Source: DASUFP01 sp036274495 (GTDB lineage: Bacteria; Bacteroidota; Bacteroidia; AKYH767-A; OLB10). From it: a stretch of DNA of 18,212 bases. The stretch's first letter is position 1. The number at the start of each line of letters is the position of its first letter. The stretch is from positions 1 through 18,212 of the forward strand of contig DASUFP010000090.1 of NCBI GenBank assembly GCA_036274495.1, read 5' to 3'. Shown one piece after another: positions 1 to 7,150 of this stretch. The translations under genes were made by a program, and so were the position numbers. The notes below the pieces were generated by a model. The model saw nothing but the letters and a program-made list of their open reading frames with translations. It did no database searches and had not been told where the DNA came from.

Positions 1-7
1 ACAGTAT

Positions 8-1981
8 TTAGTAGGCGACCAGTTCCAGCAGCTGTTTTTCAAACCGTTGTTTAGGTAAAAAATTCCACTCGAGTTTTGAGGACATCGGCACGGGTGTGTC
101 GAGACTGCCGCTTCTGATAACAGGGGCATCGAGCAGAGCGAAACAGGATTCAGCAATAACGGCGGCTATTTCGGCTCCTATTCCACCGGTGATAGTATCC
201 TCGTGCAGGATGATGGCCTTACCCGTTTTTTTAACACCTTCCAGAACTGCCTCCCTGTCCCAGGGTAAAAGTGATCGAAGGTCAATGAGTTCAGCACTTA
301 TCTCGGGATGGTTATCGAGTATTTCCATTGCCCAGTGTACGCCAAAACCATACGTGATAACTGTAACATCGGTTCCCTGACGAACAGTGCGCGCTTTACC
401 GATTGGTGTGGTGTAATAGTTATCGGGCACAGGACCTGAAATACTTCTGTACAGTGCCTTGTGTTCAAAAAACATAACCGGGTTCGGATCTTCAACGGCT
501 GCTGCAATAAGCCCCTTGGCATCATCCGGAAATGCCGGGTATAAAATTTTTAATCCCGGTACATGAAAAAACCAGGCTTCTGTTGACTGTGAGTGAAATG
601 GTCCGGCCGCAACACCTGCACCGGTAGGCATGCGTACTACTACATCGGCAGCTTGTCCCCACCTGTAATGTGTTTTAGCCAGGTTGTTTACTATCTGATT
701 AAAACCACACGTTACAAAATCGGCAAACTGCATCTCCACAATTGATTTCATGCCACGGATGGCAAGACCCAGGCCCGCTCCCACTATGGCCGATTCACAA
801 ATGGGAGTATTGCGAATGCGGTCATGACCAAACTGCTCTACAAAACCTGCAGTGGCTTTGAACACACCTCCGTATTCGGCAATATCCTGACCCATGATTA
901 TCAGGTTTTCATGTCGCTCCATAGCCTGCCGCATGCCGTCGGTGACAGCATCGAGAAACCGTTTTTCGGTAGCGTTACCCGTTGGTTGAATAACAGCAGG
1001 TGCAGGTGCGTACATGTCGGAGAGTTCTTGTTCGGTCACCGGTTCAGGTTCGGCACCCGATTCGGCCTGTTCCAGTCCCCGTTCTATTTCTTCTCTGATG
1101 GAAGTACGTATCCCGCTAATGATTTCATTATTCAGCAGTCCTTCTTTTACAAGATAATCTTCAAAGTTTTTCAGCGGATCTTTTTGTCCCCATTGCTCAA
1201 ATAATTCCTGCGGGACATATTTTGTTCCTGATGCCTCTTCGTGACCGCGCATTCTGAAGGTCATACATTCGAGCAAAACAGGTCTCGGGTTTTCACGCAT
1301 CGAAACAGCAAGTGCACTTACCGCATGGTATACATCCGGTAAATTATTGCCATCAACCTGTACTCCTTCAATACCGTAACCAATGGCCTTATCGATAAAC
1401 TGTTTGCACCGAAATTGCTCGCGTGAGGGTGTCGATAAACCATAACCGTTGTTTTCAACGATAAAAATTACCGGTAAATCCCATACAGCTGCCACGTTCA
1501 CCGATTCATGGAAATCGCCCTCACTGGCACCGCCATCACCGGTAAATACCGCAGTCACCCTGCGGGTTTGTTTTATTTTTTCGGCTAACGCGATTCCATC
1601 GGCAACGCCCATTTGCGGACCTAAATGCGAAATCATACCAACAATATGAAATTCGTTGGTGCCAAAGTGAAACGATCGGTCGCGGCTGCGTGTAAAGCCA
1701 TCCGGCTTGCCCTGCCACTGTGAAAAAAGGCGGCGCAACGGTATTTCTCTAACGGTAAAAACACCCAGATTCCGGTGCATGGGTAAGATGTACTCTTCGG
1801 GGTTTAATGCCAGGGCAGTACCTACAGAGATGGCCTCCTGTCCTATACCCGAGAACCACTTTGCTATCCGGCCCTGTCGCAGCAGCACCAGCATCTTCTC
1901 CTCAATCATCCGTGGTTTCAGCAATTGCATGTAAAACCTGATCAGGTCGGTGTCGGTGAGCGATTTTCGGTCGAAATTCAT
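8..1981 (-). CDS. Fused 2-oxoacid dehydrogenase E1 (alpha+beta), branched-chain/pyruvate type
   Basis: Thiamine-diphosphate-dependent E1 of a 2-oxoacid dehydrogenase complex, which decarboxylates the 2-oxoacid and passes the acyl group to lipoyl-E2 in the cytoplasm. The 657 residues contain a complete E1-alpha (about 10-325) followed by a complete E1-beta (about 337-655), joined by a Glu/Pro/Ala-rich linker near 305-337. The alpha part has the ThDP motif GDG (148-150) ending in NN (177-178) and a STPSREQ loop at 183-189. The beta part has the cofactor-activating Glu in CESAIVGAG (395-403) and a conserved His in GPFHSQS (460-466). Separate alpha and beta chains are the usual arrangement; the fused form is frequent in Bacteroidota. 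The sequence resembles branched-chain (2-oxoisovalerate) E1 more than acetoin or pyruvate E1, but substrate cannot be decided. No E2 or E3 gene is in the window. The start ATG lies at the right-hand edge, 75 bases from a divergent small gene. Confidence 0.93.
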   Translation of the reverse strand: MNFDRKSLTDTDLIRFYMQLLKPRMIEEKMLVLLRQGRIAKWFSGIGQEAISVGTALALNPEEYILPMHRNLGVFTVREIPLRRLFSQWQGKPDGFTRSRDRSFHFGTNEFHIVGMISHLGPQMGVADGIALAEKIKQTRRVTAVFTGDGGASEGDFHESVNVAAVWDLPVIFIVENNGYGLSTPSREQFRCKQFIDKAIGYGIEGVQVDGNNLPDVYHAVSALAVSMRENPRPVLLECMTFRMRGHEEASGTKYVPQELFEQWGQKDPLKNFEDYLVKEGLLNNEIISGIRTSIREEIERGLEQAESGAEPEPVTEQELSDMYAPAPAVIQPTGNATEKRFLDAVTDGMRQAMERHENLIIMGQDIAEYGGVFKATAGFVEQFGHDRIRNTPICESAIVGAGLGLAIRGMKSIVEMQFADFVTCGFNQIVNNLAKTHYRWGQAADVVVRMPTGAGVAAGPFHSQSTEAWFFHVPGLKILYPAFPDDAKGLIAAAVEDPNPVMFFEHKALYRSISGPVPDNYYTTPIGKARTVRQGTDVTVITYGFGVHWAMEILDNHPEISAELIDLRSLLPWDREAVLEGVKKTGKAIILHEDTITGGIGAEIAAVIAESCFALLDAPVIRSGSLDTPVPMSSKLEWNFLPKQRFEKQLLELVAY

Positions 1982-2001
1982 AGCCAGGGGGATTCCAGGC
2001 T

Positions 2002-2009
2002 CAAAAGTA
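2002..2009 (-). promoter_or_regulatory. Possible Bacteroidota -7 box (TACTTTTG) for the E1 gene
   Basis: On the minus strand this reads TACTTTTG, matching the Bacteroidota -7 consensus TAnnTTTG, about 20 bases before the E1 start codon. No TTG/TTTG is found at the expected -33 distance, so the call rests on one short match. Confidence 0.3.
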
Positions 2010-2018
2010 GGAAAAGGT

Positions 2019-2026
2019 TATCTTTG
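2019..2026 (+). promoter_or_regulatory. Possible Bacteroidota -7 box (TATCTTTG) for the 44-residue membrane peptide gene
   Basis: TATCTTTG matches TAnnTTTG and ends 30 bases before the ATG at 2057. No convincing -33 TTTG is seen. It lies back to back with a minus-strand TAnnTTTG box at 2002-2009, as expected for a divergent promoter region. Confidence 0.35.
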
Positions 2027-2056
2027 TGGAGTCTTAAACTATTAATTGCGAAAACG

Positions 2057-2191
2057 ATGTGGCAGGTGATTTTGGTTGGCATTATCTTTGGTATCAGCAT
2101 CGCCTATCTGATAAACCGTTTCAGGAGTAATCACAAACCGGGATGCAGCGACTGCGCCGGGAGTATGAGGAGTAAGTCTTCTGCACAATGA
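2057..2191 (+). CDS. Small Cys-containing membrane peptide, FeoB-associated type
   Basis: A 44-residue protein: a short N-terminal tryptophan-containing hydrophobic helix (residues 2-20, WQVILVGIIFGISIAYLI), a basic stretch (RFRSNHK) and a C-x2-C pair at residues 30-33, then a Ser/Lys tail. This layout matches the FeoB-associated Cys-rich membrane proteins, which often sit beside ferrous-iron transporter genes; their molecular role is poorly defined. The reading frame stays open upstream to 1925, but that extension runs inside the divergent E1 gene and lacks any membrane-protein character, so the ATG at 2057 is chosen, also because a TAnnTTTG box lies at 2019-2026. No feoA or feoB is present in the window, and only one Cys pair is present. 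The family assignment is made by eye from a very short sequence. Confidence 0.6.
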   Translation: MWQVILVGIIFGISIAYLINRFRSNHKPGCSDCAGSMRSKSSAQ

Positions 2192-2254
2192 TTTTCAGCT
2201 ACTGCGAAAAAGATACCCGGTCATTCAACAACAAATACTATTAATCCAAACACT

Positions 2255-2779
2255 ATGAAATTATTAAAAACCTTAAGCTTTTTTGCTGCTGCGGCAACTG
2301 TTTTTTCCTGGAGCTCGTGCGGTCAAAAAGGTGACACAGGTCCAGTTGGTCCCCAGGGGCCTGCCGGCAACGCCAATGTTTATGTGGTTAATTACACTAT
2401 TACTCAGGGACAGTGGTTAACCTACCTTGCTCCCAACCAACCCCAGCACTCCATTTATTTTGAACAGTACGTTCCTCAGCTCACACAGCAAATTATTGAT
2501 TACGGCATGACCGCCGCTTATGTAAACGACCCGGTGTTGGGATGGGCCACCTTACCCTACACGGTTACGGGTGTTGGCGTACAGGCCTATTACAACACTT
2601 ACCGGTACCTGAATTATTTTGGTGTGGATATATCGCTGAGCAATCTGCAAACGCCGCCTGCACCTGCCTACTTCGATGTAAAACTGGTGATAGTAGACGG
2701 ACTGGTTCGTCAGCAAAACCCCGATCTCGACTGGAGCAATTATGAAATGGTAAGAAAAAGACTCCATCTCAAAGATTAA
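2255..2779 (+). CDS. Lipoprotein with a short collagen-like Gly-X-Y segment
   Basis: A predicted lipoprotein of 174 residues. Residues 1-21 are a signal peptide (KLLK, then a hydrophobic core FFAAAATVF) ending in the lipobox SWSSC, so Cys22 would be the lipidated N-terminus. It is followed by GQKGDTGPVGPQGPAG (23-38), about four collagen-type Gly-X-Y triplets. Such stubs are common just after the lipid anchor in Bacteroidota lipoproteins annotated as collagen-like. The remaining ~135 residues are rich in Tyr, Asn and Gln, with alternating hydrophobic residues that suggest a beta fold; I do not recognise the domain. The gene stands alone: 63 bases from the preceding small gene and closed by a strong hairpin terminator at 2799-2828. 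A surface or outer-membrane-associated role is inferred only from the anchor. Confidence 0.8.
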   Translation: MKLLKTLSFFAAAATVFSWSSCGQKGDTGPVGPQGPAGNANVYVVNYTITQGQWLTYLAPNQPQHSIYFEQYVPQLTQQIIDYGMTAAYVNDPVLGWATLPYTVTGVGVQAYYNTYRYLNYFGVDISLSNLQTPPAPAYFDVKLVIVDGLVRQQNPDLDWSNYEMVRKRLHLKD

Positions 2780-2798
2780 CTTTCGGATTGTATTCTAT

Positions 2799-2828
2799 GA
2801 AAAAAGCCCGCGGTTGCGGGCTTTTTTC
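2799..2828. terminator. Bidirectional intrinsic terminator
   Basis: A perfect 13-bp inverted repeat, GAAAAAAGCCCGC (2799-2811) and its complement (2816-2828), around a GGTT loop. The GC core is flanked by A on the left and T on the right, so it gives a stem plus U-tract on either strand. It sits between two convergent genes (stops at 2779 and 2843) and can serve both. Confidence 0.92.
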
Positions 2829-2842
2829 ATTTTGAGGTTGTG

Positions 2843-3061
2843 TTACTGGGCAACCATTGTGGTGTCATTCAGTCTGGAGAGCGAATCTTTAATAGCTTCC
2901 TGAGCCAGTGCCGCTTCTTCGGCTGCTTTTTTAGCTGCTGCCGCCGATGCTACAGAGTCAGCCATTTTTTGAGCTTCCGCAGCTTTCTCTTCAGCACCCG
3001 GACCACATGAAGAGATAAATCCTAAAGCGATGATACATGCAAATACAACTAATCGTTTCAT
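2843..3061 (-). CDS. Small Ala/Glu-rich lipoprotein
   Basis: A 72-residue lipoprotein. Residues 1-18 are a signal peptide (MKRLVVFACIIALGFISS) with lipobox ISSC, so Cys19 is the likely lipidation site. The mature part (GPGAEEKAAEAQKMADSVAS...) is strongly helical and rich in Ala, Glu and Lys, with a heptad-like spacing that suggests a single amphipathic or coiled-coil helix. It recalls in size and composition the small helical lipoproteins of the Lpp type, but no homology can be claimed. The gene is monocistronic, converging on the collagen-motif lipoprotein across a shared terminator. Upstream on the minus strand the sequence TACCTTCG (plus-strand 3086-3093) is a one-mismatch match to the TAnnTTTG box. 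Function unknown. Confidence 0.78.
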   Translation of the reverse strand: MKRLVVFACIIALGFISSCGPGAEEKAAEAQKMADSVASAAAAKKAAEEAALAQEAIKDSLSRLNDTTMVAQ

Positions 3062-3232
3062 GGTTTTTACTTTTTTGCAAAGAAACGAAGGTATTCAGCT
3101 GTAATGCCTGTTGCAGAAGTTTCTTTTATTAACAATCGCAGGTTGAAATTTATAGAAGAATGAACGGGAGCAGCCCCATCCCGACAACCCCGGCATGCTT
3201 ATCTTTAAGGCTTTAAATTCAATCCTGTAAAA

Positions 3233-3922
3233 ATGACTCAACATCCGTTTTTTTATGCTTTCAAACGCACCTGTTTGTGGTCCGTATGTTCCATGGCACT
3301 AATACTTTCAATTTCATCGTGTAAAAAAGACACCGATAACTCACCTCCGAAAATTACACTCAACGGCAATCAGGTTGAAAACATTTTTCTGCAAAGCACC
3401 TACACTGACCCCGGTGCAATTGCCATTGATGATCAGGATGGGGTGGTTAACGTAACGGTAACAGGAAGTTTTAATGTAAATAAAACAGGCACCTACTATC
3501 TTACCTATACCGCCACCGACGGCGCCGGAAATGCTACAAGCGCATCGAGGCAGATAAATGTTTCCAATGAACTTACCGGCAGTTCCTGGAATGCAAACTA
3601 TACCTGCGAAAAAGACTCGGCCGGAGTTACACTTTACCAGTATACCGACTCACTTGGCTTCTCCAACACACTCAACAATCAAATGGCATTTATGAAGTTT
3701 GGCGACCGCTCCAATGCCGATGCATTATTTAATATACTCATTTCCGGAACCGCCATTGACCCTTACAACCAAACAATAACAGCCGGAACTCCGCCTGTTG
3801 CGGTTAATTATTCGGGTGCCGGCATCACCAACTCCGGGCCTCCCGATCAGCTGATTCTTACGGTAACCGAGACAACCGCCTCAGATACAGTTGACTACAC
3901 CTACGTTATGACAAAGAATTAA
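3233..3922 (+). CDS. DUF5011/Ig-like domain lipoprotein
   Basis: A predicted lipoprotein of 229 residues. The signal peptide has a hydrophobic stretch (about 14-28) and ends in SISSC, with Cys30 as lipidation site followed by KKDTD, an acidic/basic stretch of the kind found after the Cys in surface-exported lipoproteins of the phylum. Residues about 38-111 fit the DUF5011 bacterial Ig-like fold: PPKITLNG, then YTDPGAIAIDDQDG, VTGSFNVNKTGTYYLTYTATDGAGN and a closing strand RQINVSN. These domains are usually structural modules in secreted or surface proteins. The C-terminal half (112-229) is Thr/Asn/Ser-rich, probably beta, with no domain I recognise. The start ATG has a near-consensus TATCTTTA box 26-33 bases upstream (3200-3207). 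A strong terminator follows at 3942-3975, so it is transcribed alone. Ligand and role unknown. Confidence 0.8.
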   Translation: MTQHPFFYAFKRTCLWSVCSMALILSISSCKKDTDNSPPKITLNGNQVENIFLQSTYTDPGAIAIDDQDGVVNVTVTGSFNVNKTGTYYLTYTATDGAGNATSASRQINVSNELTGSSWNANYTCEKDSAGVTLYQYTDSLGFSNTLNNQMAFMKFGDRSNADALFNILISGTAIDPYNQTITAGTPPVAVNYSGAGITNSGPPDQLILTVTETTASDTVDYTYVMTKN

Positions 3923-3941
3923 AGAAAGTAGACAATGCCTC

Positions 3942-3975
3942 AAGGCTGTCCCAAACAGGACAGCCTTATTTTTTT
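3942..3975 (+). terminator. Intrinsic terminator after the DUF5011 lipoprotein gene
   Basis: A perfect 10-bp stem, AAGGCTGTCC (3942-3951) and GGACAGCCTT (3958-3967), around loop CAAACA, followed by A and seven T. It lies 20 bases after the stop codon and only 17 bases before the next gene's start. Confidence 0.93.
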
Positions 3976-3991
3976 CCATTAACTTTCAGCC

Positions 3992-5884
3992 GTGATTTCC
4001 TACCGAGAACAACTCCGGGTTCTTGCCCTGCGAATGCTGGCGGTAATGCTGGTATATGAGCTTAGCCGGCTCTCCTTTTTAATTGCCAACTACACCTATT
4101 TCGGAGAAGCTTCGGCACTGCAAATAATAAAGTCGTTTGTAGTTGGTATCCGCTTCGATCTTTCGGCGATAGCCTTCACCAATGCAATCGTTATTTTGCT
4201 CCACCTTATTCCGGGCCGAAGTTTTTACCGCAAAAGCATGCAAAAAACCATCGCTTTTGTATTTATCATCTGTAACCTGCCCGCCCTGTTACTCAACAGT
4301 GTTGACCTCGAATATTTTAAATTCCAGGGGAAGCGCACCACCGCCGATTTATTCAGTTTGTTTACCATGGGTGGCGATATGGCTAACACCCTCCCTGCAA
4401 TGGCCAGAGACTTCTGGTATGTGTTAGTGGTATTTGCTTTTCTGGCGTTTCTGCTCATTCGGATGTATTTCCGTGTCAAGCCCAAGACACCTCCTGTTTT
4501 GCAGAGAAGTTACAAACCGGTACTCATTGCATTACTGCTTACAGCCGTTACCGTTATCGCCGCAAGAGGCGGGCTACAGTACCGTCCGCTCAGTGCCATG
4601 TCGGCAGCGCAGCACGTTCCCCAGCGGCTGGTGCCATTGGTACTCAACACACCTTTCACCATAATCAGATCGCTGGGAAAGTCGACACTCGAAGAGAAGA
4701 ACTACCTGACTGCCGCCGATGCCTCCCGGTGGTTTAAAAAGGAAAGGAGCTATGCCGATTCAACCGGTTTTATCCCCAAAAATGTGGTGATTATTATTAT
4801 GGAGAGCTTTTCGGCTGAATACATCGGTTATTTTAATAACGGTAAAGGATATACGCCGGTACTTGACAGTATTATGAACCAGAGCCTGGTGTTTGTGAAC
4901 GGATTTGCCAATGCCAAGAAGTCCATAGACGGAATACCTGCAGTAGCCGCTTCCCTGCCTGTATTGATGCCCTTCTCATTTATCACCAGCACTTACAGCA
5001 GTAACAGAGTTGAATCGATCGCCGGGCTCCTGCAAAACAAGGGGTATTCATCCGGATTTTTTCATGGCGGAAACAACGGAACAATGGGCTTCGACAATTT
5101 TGCTCACATCACCGGCTTTAACGGATATTACGGCAGAAACGAATATCCCGGTGACGGCTACGACGGTCAATGGGGCGTTTTTGACGGACCCTTTTTCCAG
5201 TACTTCTGCAATGCTATGAACAAACAGCAGGAGCCTTTTGTAAATGTCTTTTTTTCATTATCGTCGCATCATCCTTATGCGATTCCCGATTCGTTACAAA
5301 ACCACTTTCCGAAAGGCCCGCTCCCTATTCATGAAAGTTTGGGATACGCCGATTATTCTCTGGGAAAGTTCTTTGAGACGGCACGCAAAACCAGCTGGTA
5401 CCCTAACACCCTTTTTGTAATTACTGCCGATCATACCGGGCCGAATTCGGCTGCCGGCTATAATTCGTCTCTGGGTATGTTCCGTATTCCTATTGTTTTC
5501 TTTACTCCCGATCATTCATTAAAAGGCGTGAGCAGAAGAGCGACAGAACAAATTGATATAATTCCCAGCATACTTGATTACCTGCATTACGATTTAACCT
5601 TCAGTTCGTTTGGCAACAGTGTATTTGACAGATCCAAAAGCGGCAGAGCATTGAATTACACAGGAAGTTTATTCCAGTCGTTTAACGATTCGCTGATGAT
5701 CCAGACCGATGGCGAAGAAATTACCGCCGCCTACCGATACGAAAACGACCCCTTACTTAAAAACAATGTATCAGGCAGTTTTCCTTCAGCAGAAAAAGCA
5801 TTACTGAAATATACCCAATCGGTAATCCAGCAATTTAACCGGTCGATGATAAAGAATGAAATGACCTATACCCATAAACCGTGA
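3992..5884 (+). CDS. LtaS/OpgB-type membrane phosphoglycerol transferase-like protein (sulfatase fold)
   Basis: A 630-residue member of the LTA synthase / alkaline phosphatase superfamily, which transfers phosphoglycerol or a similar head group from a phospholipid to an envelope acceptor outside the cytoplasmic membrane. The N-terminal ~190 residues carry about five membrane helices; the rest is the extracytoplasmic catalytic domain. Recognisable sites: metal-binding Glu271 in IIIMESFSAEY, presumed nucleophile Ser311 in NAKKSIDGIPA (Thr in staphylococcal LtaS), the W394-G-V-F-D398 motif, His426 in SSHHPY, and Asp480-His481 in ITADHTGP. The start shown is a GTG 17 bases after a terminator; the protein's N-terminus before the first helix fits the family, but an ATG at residue 15 or 19 is possible. 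The stop overlaps the next start by GTGA. Substrate and acceptor unknown; a phosphoethanolamine or phosphoglycerol transferase are both possible. Confidence 0.88.
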   Translation: MISYREQLRVLALRMLAVMLVYELSRLSFLIANYTYFGEASALQIIKSFVVGIRFDLSAIAFTNAIVILLHLIPGRSFYRKSMQKTIAFVFIICNLPALLLNSVDLEYFKFQGKRTTADLFSLFTMGGDMANTLPAMARDFWYVLVVFAFLAFLLIRMYFRVKPKTPPVLQRSYKPVLIALLLTAVTVIAARGGLQYRPLSAMSAAQHVPQRLVPLVLNTPFTIIRSLGKSTLEEKNYLTAADASRWFKKERSYADSTGFIPKNVVIIIMESFSAEYIGYFNNGKGYTPVLDSIMNQSLVFVNGFANAKKSIDGIPAVAASLPVLMPFSFITSTYSSNRVESIAGLLQNKGYSSGFFHGGNNGTMGFDNFAHITGFNGYYGRNEYPGDGYDGQWGVFDGPFFQYFCNAMNKQQEPFVNVFFSLSSHHPYAIPDSLQNHFPKGPLPIHESLGYADYSLGKFFETARKTSWYPNTLFVITADHTGPNSAAGYNSSLGMFRIPIVFFTPDHSLKGVSRRATEQIDIIPSILDYLHYDLTFSSFGNSVFDRSKSGRALNYTGSLFQSFNDSLMIQTDGEEITAAYRYENDPLLKNNVSGSFPSAEKALLKYTQSVIQQFNRSMIKNEMTYTHKP

Positions 5885-6756
5885 GTACAAGCCTGTTATT
5901 TATCATCAATCCTATTGCAGGTGGTTCGGCTAACAGACCCGATGCCGCATTAATCGACCATAAATTCAAAAACAGCGGTGTTGATTATAAAATTGTCTTC
6001 ACCACGGGGCCGGGACATGCCGGGGTGCTTGCCCGCGAAGCGGCTGCTGCAGGTGTATCAACAGTTGTTGCCGCCGGTGGCGACGGTACGGTTAATGAAG
6101 CTGCGACCGGTGTATATGGCTCCGCAACACGGCTTGGAATTATCCCGTGCGGATCGGGTAACGGACTGGCTCGGCACCACCATATACCGCTTCGGTTTGC
6201 AGAAGCGCTGGATGTAATCGAAAAAGGCAAAACCGTTGCACATGATGCCACGCGTATCAACGACAAACTGTCGTTTAATGTTTCCGGAATCGGATTTGAT
6301 GCACACGTTGCCAATTTATTCGGTTCTGACGGAAAGCGGGGATTTTCGGGATACCTTAAACTGGTGGTTACCGAATTCAGCAACTACCACCCTCACCTGT
6401 TTACGGTAACAGATGGCAATAGCCGGTTCGAATACAAGGGATTTTTTATGGCCATTGGCAATGCATCGCAATATGGCAACGGTGCACGCATTGCTCCTGA
6501 TGCTTCAACGCAAGACGGGTTAGTTGATTTCACGGTGATACTTCCCCTCAGGGGATATGCTGTACCCGGAGTTGCCTTAAAGGTGTTTACCGGTACAGTA
6601 AAAAAATCGCGTTATGCAAATACATTCCGTTCAAATAAAATAACCCTTACTTGTGAACCACCTGCTCCACTGCATATAGACGGGGAACCCGGCGGTACCT
6701 TTGGCCGGTTCACGATCGCATGTGAATCGGACAAACTGCAATTGATTGTTCCATAA
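5881..6756 (+). CDS. Diacylglycerol kinase family lipid kinase (DgkB/YegS type)
   Basis: A soluble lipid kinase of 291 residues that would phosphorylate diacylglycerol (or a sphingoid/ceramide-like lipid) with ATP at the cytoplasmic face of the membrane. Family motifs are in order: NPIAGG (10-15), the nucleotide-binding GGDGTVNEA (66-74), PCGSGNGLARH (89-99), DGLVD (212-216) and IDGEP (266-270). Length is normal for the family. The start is a GTG forming GTGA with the stop of the LtaS-like gene, so translation is probably coupled; there is no other good start nearby. LtaS/OpgB-type enzymes release diacylglycerol when they use phosphatidylglycerol, and in other bacteria a DAG kinase recycles that product, so the pairing makes biochemical sense. 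YegS-type specificity (phosphatidylglycerol) or sphingolipid kinase activity cannot be excluded. Confidence 0.92.
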   Translation: MSTSLLFIINPIAGGSANRPDAALIDHKFKNSGVDYKIVFTTGPGHAGVLAREAAAAGVSTVVAAGGDGTVNEAATGVYGSATRLGIIPCGSGNGLARHHHIPLRFAEALDVIEKGKTVAHDATRINDKLSFNVSGIGFDAHVANLFGSDGKRGFSGYLKLVVTEFSNYHPHLFTVTDGNSRFEYKGFFMAIGNASQYGNGARIAPDASTQDGLVDFTVILPLRGYAVPGVALKVFTGTVKKSRYANTFRSNKITLTCEPPAPLHIDGEPGGTFGRFTIACESDKLQLIVP

Positions 6757-6765
6757 TATACCGGT

Positions 6766-7110
6766 ATGTCCAATAAAAACAAAGGTAAATCGGGAATAGT
6801 ATATTCTACTAACCCCCAATTCGGAAGCCACTCTCAACAGGAGGAATCAAATACGACACTCCCTCCTGCGGAACAACATTTGAGAGTGCTTATCGACAGA
6901 AAACAGAGAGGCGGAAAACAAGTTACGTTGATAACGGGATTTATCGGAACCGAAGAGGATTTAACGGCACTTGCCAAGATGCTTAAAACGAAATGCGGAG
7001 TTGGCGGCGGAGCAAAAAACGGCGAAATCCTGATTCAGGGTGACGTAAGACAAAAGGTGCTGAAAATACTGACGGATAACGGCTACAAGGCAAAAGCCGC
7101 AGGAGGTTAA
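6766..7110 (+). CDS. SUI1/YciH family translation initiation factor
   Basis: A 114-residue protein with a variable, polar N-terminus (1-37) and an eIF1/SUI1 domain (about 38-108). The typical marks are RKQRGGKQVTLITGF (45-59), the alpha helix TEEDLTALAKMLKTK, the glycine loop CGVGGGAKNGEILIQGD (77-93) and VRQKVLKILTDNGYKAK. Bacterial YciH relatives are thought to influence start-codon selection and initiation fidelity on the 30S subunit. The gene starts 9 bases after the lipid kinase stop, so it probably belongs to the same transcript although its function is unrelated. It converges on bshA with 40 bases between the stops and no strong hairpin there. Confidence 0.93.
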   Translation: MSNKNKGKSGIVYSTNPQFGSHSQQEESNTTLPPAEQHLRVLIDRKQRGGKQVTLITGFIGTEEDLTALAKMLKTKCGVGGGAKNGEILIQGDVRQKVLKILTDNGYKAKAAGG

Positions 7111-7150
7111 TGAGCTGTTATTAAAAATTAAATTCTCTGCTGTTCCGTGA

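Noticed and set aside
824..1204. 126-residue plus-strand frame within the E1 gene
   Set aside because: Antisense shadow of a complete conserved enzyme; no domain or signal seen.
1925..2056. Upstream in-frame extension of the 44-residue membrane peptide
   Set aside because: It lies partly within the E1 gene and across the divergent promoter boxes and has no membrane-peptide character; the ATG at 2057 gives a typical family N-terminus.
5985..6383. 132-residue minus-strand frame within the lipid kinase gene
   Set aside because: Fully inside a gene with all family motifs; Ser/Pro/Ala-rich product is typical of an antisense shadow.
7111..7150. Terminator between the SUI1 and bshA genes
   Set aside because: The 40-base convergent gap has no stem of useful length with a T-tract.
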